Positions 22,516 through 29,595 of a stretch of DNA of 29,833 nucleotides are shown one piece after another. The stretch spans positions 1 through 29,833 of the forward strand of contig JAVBPS010000048.1 of assembly GCA_031549495.1 (NCBI GenBank), read 5' to 3'. The notes beneath the pieces are model-generated. The model was not told where the DNA came from. It searched no databases and saw only the letters and a program-made list of their open reading frames with translations. The position numbers and the translations under genes are program-made. Positions within the stretch are counted from its first letter, which is position 1. Each line of letters opens with the position of its first letter. Source of the stretch: JAVBOW01 sp031549495 (GTDB lineage: Bacteria; Bacteroidota; Bacteroidia; Bacteroidales; Rikenellaceae).

Positions 22516-22964
22516 TCCCCTAACATTGATCGCAGGCGGTAGTCGAATTTGACCACCTCCGTGCGCAGTCCGCTCACGACTATTCCCTCACCCTCGCGCC
22601 GAACGATCATCGCGTCGTCCAGCCCGGTGGTGATGCGCTTCCATGCGCTCCGCGTACGGAACACCATCCGCTCCTCCGTGCGGCTCGCCAGCTCATATCC
22701 CCCCATATCGAACGCCCGCAGGATCTTATCCCGGTCGGCATCCATATCCGCCTCGAAACGCTTGTCGGCAAACCCGAACGAAGGATAGGCCGCCGCCAAC
22801 GCGACCAGCAACCCCATGAACAACAACCCCTGCGTGGATCCGAGCACCTGCAGCAGGCTCTCCTGCCGCGCGCCGCCGGCCAGTTTCAGCACCCCGTAAA
22901 GCACGGCCATCAGCACGACCAGTTTGAGCAGGTACTTGACCGAATGTACGATATAGCTTTTCAT
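22512..22964 (-). CDS. Small two-helix membrane protein, function unknown
   Basis: I do not recognise this 150-residue protein. Two hydrophobic helices occupy about residues 11-30 and 44-62, followed by a soluble domain of about 85 residues that looks like a small beta-rich module (DKILRAFDMGGYELASRTEERMVFRTRS is split by charged turns). The ATG at 22964 is chosen because an upstream TTG at 22985 overlaps the TATCTTTG promoter box. It is the first gene of the run leading to the S41 protease, to which it is coupled by an ATGA overlap, so it may assist or regulate that protease. Confidence 0.78.
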   Translation of the reverse strand: MKSYIVHSVKYLLKLVVLMAVLYGVLKLAGGARQESLLQVLGSTQGLLFMGLLVALAAAYPSFGFADKRFEADMDADRDKILRAFDMGGYELASRTEERMVFRTRSAWKRITTGLDDAMIVRREGEGIVVSGLRTEVVKFDYRLRSMLGE

Positions 22965-22982
22965 AACATGATTTTCAGAGCG

Positions 22983-22990
22983 CAAAGATA
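22983..22990 (-). promoter_or_regulatory. Promoter -7 box for the protease operon
   Basis: The minus strand reads TATCTTTG, about 19 nt before the ATG at 22964. It is likely the head of the run through the S41 protease and perhaps on to hemD. Confidence 0.55.
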
Positions 22991-23065
22991 GGCATTTTTA
23001 ACGGATTGTTAATAAAAATGCGATAACTTACCCACGCACAAGGGCAAATCCCGCGCCGTAAAGCC

Positions 23066-23073
23066 TAATTTTG
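23066..23073 (+). promoter_or_regulatory. Promoter -7 box of the DUF3467 gene
   Basis: TAATTTTG matches TAnnTTTG. It overlaps an in-frame GTG at 23073 and so rules it out as the start; the ATG at 23103 leaves a leader of about 24 nt. Confidence 0.5.
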
Positions 23074-23102
23074 TGGACGGAACAACCAAAACCCCGTACA
23101 GC

Positions 23103-23423
23103 ATGCAACAGGAGATGAAGCAGGAGATGAACATCGAGTTGGGTGAAGACGTAGCGCAAGGCGAGTACGCCAACCTGGTGATCATTTCCCATTCCACATC
23201 CGAATTCGTCCTCGATTTCGCCGCCTTGATGCCCGGCGTGCCCAAAGCCAAGGTCAAAAGCCGCATCATCCTCACCCCCGAGCACGCCAAAAGGCTGCTG
23301 ATGACCTTGCAGGACAATATCACCCGCTACGAAAGCAACGTGGGCAGGATCGACATCCCGACCCCCCGGCTGGAAGACGACTCCGATAAGGTGACCATGA
23401 GTTTCAACGTCGGCGAAGCCTGA
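23103..23423 (+). CDS. DUF3467 domain protein
   Basis: This 106-residue soluble protein has the DUF3467 core: an ISHSTSEFVLDFAALMPG segment, AKVKSRIILTPEHAKRLL and LQDNITRYES. The family is small, conserved and without a proven function. The ATG at 23103 is used because the earlier GTG lies in the promoter box. The last 15 residues are acidic and polar. It is monocistronic, and copy R2 of the long hairpin element begins 18 nt after its stop. Confidence 0.88.
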   Translation: MQQEMKQEMNIELGEDVAQGEYANLVIISHSTSEFVLDFAALMPGVPKAKVKSRIILTPEHAKRLLMTLQDNITRYESNVGRIDIPTPRLEDDSDKVTMSFNVGEA

Positions 23424-23441
23424 CGTTGTTTCGCTTCGGTC

Positions 23442-23580
23442 GGCTGCGCACATAGCGGGCCATATTTCACACATCCTTCCTGTTTTTAATCCTCACGTAC
23501 TTGAGTACGCTCCGGTATAAAAACAGAAACGATGCGCGAAATCTGACCCCCTCTGTGCACAGCGAAAGTTCGGACGGTGG
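23442..23580. repeat. Long imperfect hairpin element, copy R2
   Basis: This 139-bp element is homologous to R1 (16243-16380). Some stem pairs differ from R1 but remain paired: C23451-G23555 replaces T16252-A16355, and CTGTTTTTA/TAAAAACAG (23480-23488 with 23518-23526) replaces GGTTTTAA/TTAAAACC. The tip is CGTAC-TTGA-GTACG. It begins 18 nt after the DUF3467 stop. Confidence 0.85.
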
Positions 23581-23688
23581 TCACGACCTTCCCGGGCGCG
23601 CTCCCGACGCTTTTTACAAACTAAATTACTAATGCACTAAAGTGCAGGGTTTGAACCGACAATTAGATAATCAAATTATTCCGGTCCC

Positions 23689-23713
23689 GTAGGGGCACCC
23701 CTCGCGGGTGCCC
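23689..23713. repeat. 25-bp GGGCACCC hairpin repeat, copy 3
   Basis: This is identical to the copies at 11256 and 16548. Confidence 0.93.
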
Positions 23714-23718
23714 TATAA

Positions 23719-23753
23719 ACGTCATCCCGAGCGAGCGAAGCGACGAGGGAACT
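23719..23753. repeat. 35-bp repeat (ACGTCATCCCGAGCGAGCGA type), copy 1
   Basis: It is identical over 35 bp to 29706-29740. Both copies are followed within 10 bp by TATATAAA. Confidence 0.9.
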
Positions 23754-23902
23754 TCCTTATATAAACCCTCTGTTCGGCGGCATTTGCAATGCCGCCGCCG
23801 GGCAAACGCGAATTTGAAATTCGCGAAATAACGGCTCAGCCTGAAAAACAGGTTGCGGTGTAAATTCGACACGCATGATGGCTGTGCATCCTCAGTCCGG
23901 GC

Positions 23903-23993
23903 TTGTCATTCTGAACGCCAGTGAAGAATCTTGGTCGGGCTGTGTGCCGCAAACCATTCCACCAAGATTCTTCACTGGCGTTCAAAATGACAA
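23903..23993. repeat. 90-bp palindromic repeat, copy F
   Basis: The left arm (23903-23935) has GAACGCCAGTGAAG and the right arm (23961-23993) the complement CTTCACTGGCGTTC, an inserted base present on both arms. One unpaired change remains (TTCAAAATG). It lies upstream of hydF. Confidence 0.93.
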
Positions 23994-24018
23994 AAACGAA
24001 CAAAATCCGGAAACGGCC

Positions 24019-24049
24019 TTTGCCGGCATCCCCGGATTTCTTATTTTTA
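24019..24049 (+). promoter_or_regulatory. Promoter of hydF
   Basis: TTTG at 24019-24022 and TATTTTTA at 24042-24049 are spaced by 19 nt. The ATG at 24066 is 17 nt further on. Confidence 0.5.
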
Positions 24050-24065
24050 CCCCAAAATCACCCCC

Positions 24066-25190
24066 ATGAAAGGTCGCGAAAGTACCCCCCACATAGGCAT
24101 CTTCGGCCGCTGCAACGCCGGGAAGAGCACCCTGCTGAATTTCATCACAGGTGCCGACACGGCCATCGTCTCGCCCGTGGGCGGCACGACGACCGACCCG
24201 GTGCGCAAAAGCTACGAGATCCTCGATTTCTCGCCCGTGATCCTGATCGACACGGCAGGCGTGGACGACCCCACCGCATTGGGCGCCGAGCGCACTTCGC
24301 GCACGGAGGAAGCCGCCCGCAGCGTCGACCTGGCGCTGCTCGTTTTCCGCGAGTGGAGCGCCCCCGAGCAGCAACTGTGCGAAATGTTCCTGCGCGAGGA
24401 CATCCCCTTTGTCTCCATACGCAACGTCGACGGCCTGCATCCCGACCTGCTGGCCGACCTGGCCCTCGACCTGCTGCATGCCACCCCCGCGGAGCACACC
24501 GCCCTGCTGGAGCTGATCAAGCAGCATCTCCCCGCCCACGCCCTGGGCGCCGTGCGCATGTTCGCCGGCATGCTGCACGCGGGCGACCGGGTGATCCTGG
24601 TCTGCCCGATCGACGGCGGCGCCCCCTCGGGCCGCATGATCCTGCCGCAGGTGCAAGCCCTGCGCGAAGCCCTCGACGCCCACGCCCAGGTCCTGTTCGT
24701 GCAACCCGCCGAACTGCCCGACCTGCTCTACACCGGCCTGATCCCGCGGATCATCGTCACCGACTCCCAGGTCTACAAAGAGGTGCGCGAACTCACCCCC
24801 CAAGCCTTCGAAGTGACCACCTTCAGCATCCTTCTCGCCGCCGCAAAAGGGGACATGCCCCTCTATAAAAAAGGCCTGGAAACGGTCGACACGCTGCGCG
24901 ACGGCGACCGCATCCTGATCGCCGAATTCTGCAGCCACCAGACCAGTTGCGACGACATCGCCCGGGTCAAACTCCCCGCCTGGCTGCAAACGTACACCGG
25001 CCGCCGCCTGCAATTCTCCTACCTCGCCCCGACGGACCCCATGCCCGCCGACGCCCAGGATTACGCCCTGATGCTGATGTGCGGCGGCTGCATGGCCACC
25101 CCCGCGCGCATCCGCCGCCGCATCGTCCAGGCCCGCCGCCTGTCGCTCCCCGTGACCAATTTCGGCCTGCTGATCAAAAAGATAAGGTAA
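24066..25190 (+). CDS. hydF: [FeFe] hydrogenase H-cluster maturation GTPase HydF
   Basis: This 374-residue protein is the scaffold that assembles the di-iron subcluster and passes it to apo-HydA. The N-terminal GTPase has the P-loop GRCNAGKS (14-21), a TTTD switch I and DTAG (62-65). The C-terminal cluster domain has the diagnostic ligands Cys289-x-His291 and Cys339-x-x-Cys342, with 47 residues between His291 and Cys339, inside the family range. The dimerisation domain lies between. hydE, hydG and the hydrogenase are not in the window. It has its own promoter and is bordered by palindromes F and G. Presence implies fermentative hydrogen metabolism in this organism. Confidence 0.96.
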   Translation: MKGRESTPHIGIFGRCNAGKSTLLNFITGADTAIVSPVGGTTTDPVRKSYEILDFSPVILIDTAGVDDPTALGAERTSRTEEAARSVDLALLVFREWSAPEQQLCEMFLREDIPFVSIRNVDGLHPDLLADLALDLLHATPAEHTALLELIKQHLPAHALGAVRMFAGMLHAGDRVILVCPIDGGAPSGRMILPQVQALREALDAHAQVLFVQPAELPDLLYTGLIPRIIVTDSQVYKEVRELTPQAFEVTTFSILLAAAKGDMPLYKKGLETVDTLRDGDRILIAEFCSHQTSCDDIARVKLPAWLQTYTGRRLQFSYLAPTDPMPADAQDYALMLMCGGCMATPARIRRRIVQARRLSLPVTNFGLLIKKIR

Positions 25191-25192
25191 TC

Positions 25193-25262
25193 TTTGTCAT
25201 TCTGAACCCGTTCGACTACGCTCAGGGTAAACTCCGTAGTGCCGCCCGGCACCCGGGGTTTA
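25193..25262. repeat. Composite repeat module next to palindrome G
   Basis: Order: TTTGTCATTCTGAACCC, GTTCGACTACGCTCAGGG, TAAACTCCGTA, then GTGCCGCCCGGCAC and CCGGG. The same order is at 26382-26453, again directly upstream of a 90-bp palindrome, and decayed at 5589-5646. Confidence 0.9.
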
Positions 25263-25354
25263 TTTGTCATTCTGAACGAAGTGAAGAATCTTGGTCGGGC
25301 TGTGTGCAGCAAACACTTCCGACCAAGATTCTTCACTTCGTTCAGAATGACAAA
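25263..25354. repeat. 90-bp palindromic repeat, copy G
   Basis: Perfect 36-bp arms (25263-25298 and 25319-25354) with the GAACGAAGTGAAG form. It lies between the convergent hydF and coiled-coil protein genes. Confidence 0.95.
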
Positions 25355-25370
25355 CACCGCCCTATCCCGC

Positions 25371-25399
25371 AAAAAAAGGGCATCCGAAACGGATGCCCT
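25371..25399 (-). terminator. Intrinsic terminator of the coiled-coil membrane protein gene
   Basis: On the minus strand AGGGCATCCG pairs with CGGATGCCCT around a short TTT loop and is followed by seven T (A run at 25371-25377). Confidence 0.9.
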
Positions 25400-25423
25400 A
25401 CCCCTGGAACCCGAGGCTCCGTT

Positions 25424-26311
25424 TTATTTCAAAATGATCTCATTGGATCCGATCTGCAGCCCATCCATAAAGATGGACACCTTGTAAGTCCCGTCGACGA
25501 TCCCCGCCCCCGTGTAATAGAGGCTCACGTTCAGGTCGCGGTTCTGATAGTCGACCTGCCGCACGGCCGAGTAGAGCTTCATATCCCCCTCGTGCTCGAA
25601 CAGCGCATTGCCCGCATTGGCCATCACATACCCGTCGGGGCCCGTGACTACCGCATAAACGTTCCGTTCGCCGGGCGTGGCGCTCTCATTATCCGAAAGG
25701 ATAAAATCCACGCGCAACCGCGCCGCACGCGAAGCCCGCGTCACCTCCTTGTCGCTGCTGCTGAGCGCCAGCAGATTGATATTGCGGGCCTTAACCACCG
25801 ACCCCTTACGCACTTTCACCGCCAATTCATCGGCCCGCTCGGTCGCCATATCGCGTTCCAGGCGCGTGGCCTGCAAATCCTTGCGGTAAGTCACATTCTC
25901 GCTGACCAACCGCTGGTTAAGCGTATTGAGCGAGTCGATCTGCTGGACGAAATTGCGCATCACCTGGCGCAGCGTCCCGACCTCCTGTTTATATTTCCGG
26001 ATCTCGGACGCGCTGATATTGCGCTCTTTCTGAAGCCGTTGCAACAGCGAATCGGCCTTACCGCGCTCGATGCTCAGGTGCTGCGAGATCGTATCGTTCT
26101 CCGTGCGGATATTGTCCAGGTCGACGACCAGGCGCGACATCTGGTTGGTGAGCGTATCGCGTTCGATCGCGAAATCCGCCTTCAGCGAATTGGTCTGCTG
26201 GAAATACAAAAAGGAGAGCGCCGCGAGTATCAGCGCGAGTATGATAATAACGATCTGGTAGCCCTTTATGGACTTATTCTGCTGCGGCGAGCCGTATTCT
26301 TCCTCTGTCAT
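25424..26311 (-). CDS. Membrane-anchored coiled-coil protein, function unknown
   Basis: This 295-residue protein has a short cytoplasmic N-terminus, one helix at about residues 17-36 (GYQIVIIILALILAALSFLY), a long coiled coil (about 42-165, heptads rich in Leu, Glu, Arg and Gln) and a C-terminal beta-rich domain of about 110 residues beginning near NINLLALSSSDKEV. The final part (YYTGAGIVDGTYKVSIFMDG) looks like an Ig-like fold. I do not recognise a named family. It would project from the inner membrane into the periplasm. A TATCTTTG box is about 31 nt upstream and a clean terminator follows, so it is monocistronic. Confidence 0.8.
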   Translation of the reverse strand: MTEEEYGSPQQNKSIKGYQIVIIILALILAALSFLYFQQTNSLKADFAIERDTLTNQMSRLVVDLDNIRTENDTISQHLSIERGKADSLLQRLQKERNISASEIRKYKQEVGTLRQVMRNFVQQIDSLNTLNQRLVSENVTYRKDLQATRLERDMATERADELAVKVRKGSVVKARNINLLALSSSDKEVTRASRAARLRVDFILSDNESATPGERNVYAVVTGPDGYVMANAGNALFEHEGDMKLYSAVRQVDYQNRDLNVSLYYTGAGIVDGTYKVSIFMDGLQIGSNEIILK

Positions 26312-26341
26312 GACACCTGTGTCGGTTCGTTAAACTAAAGA

Positions 26342-26349
26342 CAAAGATA
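26342..26349 (-). promoter_or_regulatory. Promoter -7 box of the coiled-coil protein gene
   Basis: The minus strand reads TATCTTTG, 31 nt before the ATG; no clear -33 TTTG is present. Confidence 0.55.
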
Positions 26350-26381
26350 GGAATTTTATTCTAATTTATCTTTTCTGTCCG

Positions 26382-26453
26382 GTTTTGTCATTCTGAACCC
26401 GTTCGACTACGCTCAGTGTAAACTCCGTAGTGCCGCCCGGCACCCGGAGAATA
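26382..26453. repeat. Composite repeat module next to palindrome H
   Basis: It is nearly identical to 25193-25262 (GCTCAGTG against GCTCAGGG) and runs directly into palindrome copy H. Confidence 0.9.
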
Positions 26454-26546
26454 TTTTGTCATTCTGAACGAAGTGAAGAATCTTGGTCTGACTGTGTTGC
26501 AGAACAATTCCGACCAAGATTCTTCACTTCGTTCAGAATGACAAAA
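26454..26546. repeat. 90-bp palindromic repeat, copy H
   Basis: Arms of about 35 bp of the GAACGAAGTGAAG form pair perfectly. It begins 21 nt after the stop of the DUF3108 gene. Confidence 0.95.
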
Positions 26547-26567
26547 CAGTCCAAAGGGATATTCCGG

Positions 26568-27374
26568 TTATTTTATCTTGCTATCCAACGGATATTTCAA
26601 GTTCTCGAATTTAGTGATCCGCGCCCGGATGCTGCCCACGCGGATGGGCGATTCGATATAGAGCGGTATCTTGTTCAGGTCGTCCGAGATCCAGACGAAA
26701 AATTCCGACCCGTCCTCGAACGACTCGCCCGTGCTGGTCGCCAGCTGGCAGGAGAATTTCAGCGTCTTGAACCGCCCGAACCCCTTGACGTCGCGCTCCT
26801 CGCGCGCAAGGAACTTATACTGCACCTTGCGTATCGTGTCTTCGAGCACCACCTGCATGATCATCGCCTGTCCGGGCACGAAACCGTCCGTGTTGGTCGC
26901 GCGCAGGTTAAAAAATTGCGCTATCGCGTCGCAACTTTCGTACGTCAGCGGAAGGTTCCGCTCATCCGTATTGGGCCGTTTGAGGTTGCGGTACTTGGAG
27001 TTGGCCGTCATGGTCGACCAGTCGTACAGAATGGTATTCGTGAAACGGTAACTCCCTTCGCGCAGGTCGGCGGTAAATTTCAGGGGCCGCAACGTATTCA
27101 CATCGAGCCACGTGTTATAGGTATCGTTCAGGTCGAAAAACCAGCGGAAGAAGGGCTGTACGCGCCCCTTACCCTCAACCCGGTACGTCTCGCGCCCATC
27201 CAGCTTGGGACAGGTCGTATTGACCGTCACGGTGGCCACATCGGAGTTGGGCACCAGTTTGGCGCGATAGCTGACCATGTATTCCAGCTTCTCGCCGCAT
27301 GCGAAAGCCGCTTCCTTCTGCGCCGCGGCCTGGAAACCGACCAGCAACGCCAATATCGTGAGCCTTATCTTCAT
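26568..27374 (-). CDS. DUF3108 family exported protein
   Basis: This 268-residue protein has a signal peptide (MKIRLTILALLVGFQAAAQ) and a beta-rich body matching DUF3108: GEKLEYMVSYRAKLVPNSD near the start, a middle DRREG-like region (TADLREGSYRF) and a C-terminal FFVWISDDLNKIPLYIES segment, the most typical family signature. The ATG at 27374 gives the clean signal peptide; another ATG at 27401 would add nine residues. It is probably periplasmic. Its role is unknown, although the lipoprotein-like fold suggests handling of a hydrophobic or envelope ligand. It follows recG on the same strand with a 60-bp gap that holds a possible promoter box. Confidence 0.85.
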   Translation of the reverse strand: MKIRLTILALLVGFQAAAQKEAAFACGEKLEYMVSYRAKLVPNSDVATVTVNTTCPKLDGRETYRVEGKGRVQPFFRWFFDLNDTYNTWLDVNTLRPLKFTADLREGSYRFTNTILYDWSTMTANSKYRNLKRPNTDERNLPLTYESCDAIAQFFNLRATNTDGFVPGQAMIMQVVLEDTIRKVQYKFLAREERDVKGFGRFKTLKFSCQLATSTGESFEDGSEFFVWISDDLNKIPLYIESPIRVGSIRARITKFENLKYPLDSKIK

Positions 27375-27429
27375 AGCCTGTTTACTATATAGATGCAACA
27401 TCCGCCGCCATCCGTTGCATACCGAGGTG

Positions 27430-27437
27430 CAAAATTA
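27430..27437 (-). promoter_or_regulatory. Possible promoter -7 box of the DUF3108 gene
   Basis: The minus strand reads TAATTTTG and overlaps the recG stop codon. The distance to the ATG is about 55 nt. Chance occurrence is possible. Confidence 0.35.
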
Positions 27438-29543
27438 CGAAATCATACTGAAATCCACACTCTGCTGCCCGGAATATTTTCGCGCCAGCCTGCGCAGCTG
27501 CACGGAACCTTCACCCGCCAGGTGCGGATCCCCCGCCAGCAACGCTATGGCCGCATCACGCGCCACGGCGATGATCTCCCCGTCGCGGGCCAGGTCGGCG
27601 ATCTTCAGATCAATAGCCATGCCGCTTTGCTGCGTCCCCTGCAGATCGCCCATCCCGCGCAACTTCATGTCCATCTCCGCCAGGTAAAACCCGTCGTTGC
27701 TCTCGACCATCGCCCGCAGCCTCGCCCGCGCCTCGCGCGAAAGTTTATCGCCGCTCATCAGGATGCAGAACGACTCGGCCGCCCCGCGTCCCACCCGCCC
27801 GCGCAACTGGTGCAACTGCGAAAGCCCGAACCGCTCGGCGCTCTCGATCACCATCACCGAGGCGTTGGGCACATCGACCCCCACCTCGATCACGGTCGTC
27901 GAGACGAGGATATGCGCGATCCCTTCCTTAAAGAGCCGCATCCCCTCGTCCTTATCCGCAGGCTTCATCTTGCCATGCACGACGGTGGTATGGTAACGCG
28001 GCAGCGGAAACTCGCGCGTGATCCCCTCGAACCCATCGTAGAGATCCTTGTAGTCCATTTTCTCGGACTCCTTGATCAGCGGGTAGACCACATAGACCTG
28101 CCGCCCCGCCTCGATCTGCTGCCGCATGAAACCGAAGACGCGCAGCCGGTGCTCATCGCGGTAATGGACGGTCTTGATCGGCTTGCGGCCCGGCGGAAGT
28201 TCATCAATTACAGACACTTCCAGGTCGCCATAAAGCGTCATGGCGAGCGTGCGAGGGATCGGCGTAGCCGTCATCACCAGCACATGCGGCGGTTGCTGAT
28301 TCTTCGTCCAGAGCCGCGACCGTTGCTCCACCCCGAACCGGTGCTGCTCGTCGATCACCACAAACCCTAAATTCGCGAACTGTACCCGGTCTTCCAACAA
28401 AGCATGCGTCCCGATCAATATATCGATCTCCCCCGCCGCCAATCGCTGCAGAATCGTATCGCGTTCCTTCTTGCGTGTCGACCCCGTCAGGCAGGCCACC
28501 CCGACCGGCATATCGCCCAACATCCGGGTAACGGTCGCAAAATGCTGCCGCGCAAGGATCTCCGTGGGCGCCATCATACAGGACTGAAACCCGTTATCCG
28601 CCGCCAGCAGCATGCTTGCCAGCGCGACAAGCGTCTTGCCGCTACCCACATCCCCCTGCAAAAGCCGGTTCATCTGGTGCCCCGTGACCGTATCGGCACG
28701 AATCTCCTTAATGACCCGCTTCTGCGCCCCCGTCAGCGCGAAAGGCAGTTTTTCGTTATAAAAGGTATTGAAAAGCGCCCCCACTTTCGGGAACAGGAAT
28801 CCGTCCTTGCGTTCCACGCGCGCCGTCTGGCGCATCATGATATTCAGCTCAATACCTAAAAGTTCCTCGAATTTGAGCCGATACTGCGCAGCCCGCAGTT
28901 TTTCAGCGCTTTGCGGAAAATGGGCATTATAAAGCGCCTCGCGCAGCGGCATCAATTTATACGTACTGAGCACCTCCGCCGGCAGGGTCTCCGCGATCGA
29001 ATCCCCCGCCGCCTTCCAGAGCGCGCAGATCAGATTATAGATATTTTTGGAAGCCAGATGATTGGTCGCCAGCCGTTCGGTCGTCCGATACACCCCCTGC
29101 ACGCTGAACGCCGGACGGGCCATCAGCGAGGCGACCGTCTCCACCTCCGGATGGACCATCGAAAGCCGGTCGTTAAAGATCGAAGGCCGCCCGAACAGCA
29201 CATACTCGCGCCCCAGCTCCAACTGTTTCTCAATCCATTGCGTCCCGCGGAACCAGACCAGTTCGGCCGTCCCGCTGCCGTCCGCGACCTCCGCGACCAG
29301 CCTCCGCTTAGGCCCCGCGCCGAGATAGCCCAACGCCACCACGCGCGCCTTGATCTGGATCAGCGTCTGCGACTCGTCCTGCACCTCGGCGATGCGGTGG
29401 ATGCGCGTGCGGTCGATATACCGGAACGGGAAATAGTAGAGCAGGTCACCGAGCGTCGCAATGCCCAGCTCCTTTTGCAGCAGCAGCGCACGCCGTTCAC
29501 CGATCCCGGGCAGGTACTGTATGTTCCTTTCCAGCAAGTCCAC
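27435..29543 (-). CDS. recG: ATP-dependent DNA helicase RecG
   Basis: This 702-residue helicase remodels stalled replication forks and branch-migrates Holliday junctions. It has the N-terminal wedge/OB domain (about 55-150), Walker A GDVGSGKT (297-304), the Walker B/DEQH box VIDEQHRFGVEQ (396-407), motif III VMTATPIPRTLAM and the C-terminal TRG region with HQLRGRVGRG. Length is normal. Translation begins at GTG; no ATG is near and the family starts with this sequence. A TACTTTTG box lies only 6 nt upstream, which would make the mRNA almost leaderless if it is the promoter. It stands first in a short run with the DUF3108 gene. Confidence 0.97.
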   Translation of the reverse strand: MDLLERNIQYLPGIGERRALLLQKELGIATLGDLLYYFPFRYIDRTRIHRIAEVQDESQTLIQIKARVVALGYLGAGPKRRLVAEVADGSGTAELVWFRGTQWIEKQLELGREYVLFGRPSIFNDRLSMVHPEVETVASLMARPAFSVQGVYRTTERLATNHLASKNIYNLICALWKAAGDSIAETLPAEVLSTYKLMPLREALYNAHFPQSAEKLRAAQYRLKFEELLGIELNIMMRQTARVERKDGFLFPKVGALFNTFYNEKLPFALTGAQKRVIKEIRADTVTGHQMNRLLQGDVGSGKTLVALASMLLAADNGFQSCMMAPTEILARQHFATVTRMLGDMPVGVACLTGSTRKKERDTILQRLAAGEIDILIGTHALLEDRVQFANLGFVVIDEQHRFGVEQRSRLWTKNQQPPHVLVMTATPIPRTLAMTLYGDLEVSVIDELPPGRKPIKTVHYRDEHRLRVFGFMRQQIEAGRQVYVVYPLIKESEKMDYKDLYDGFEGITREFPLPRYHTTVVHGKMKPADKDEGMRLFKEGIAHILVSTTVIEVGVDVPNASVMVIESAERFGLSQLHQLRGRVGRGAAESFCILMSGDKLSREARARLRAMVESNDGFYLAEMDMKLRGMGDLQGTQQSGMAIDLKIADLARDGEIIAVARDAAIALLAGDPHLAGEGSVQLRRLARKYSGQQSVDFSMIS

Positions 29544-29548
29544 GTCTG

Positions 29549-29556
29549 CAAAAGTA
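29549..29556 (-). promoter_or_regulatory. Possible promoter -7 box of recG
   Basis: The minus strand reads TACTTTTG, matching TAnnTTTG, but ends only 5 bp before the GTG codon. Either recG is leaderless or the box is fortuitous. Confidence 0.35.
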
Positions 29557-29595
29557 TGAATTTTTAACCATAACGGATGCCCCGCCCCTCTTTCG

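Larger units (their letters stand above)
23581..23902. other. Repeat-rich gene-free stretch upstream of hydF
   Basis: No supported gene lies between the DUF3467 stop and hydF (642 bp). Besides the repeats listed separately, two small perfect palindromes occur: GGCGGCATT-TGC-AATGCCGCC (23776-23796) and CGCGAATTT-G-AAATTCGCG (23807-23825). The remaining sequence is unassigned. Confidence 0.6.

Noticed and set aside
23663..23872. A small minus-strand frame of 69 codons in the repeat-rich gap
   Set aside because: It is built entirely from the 25-bp and 35-bp repeats and small palindromes and lacks any promoter or family resemblance.
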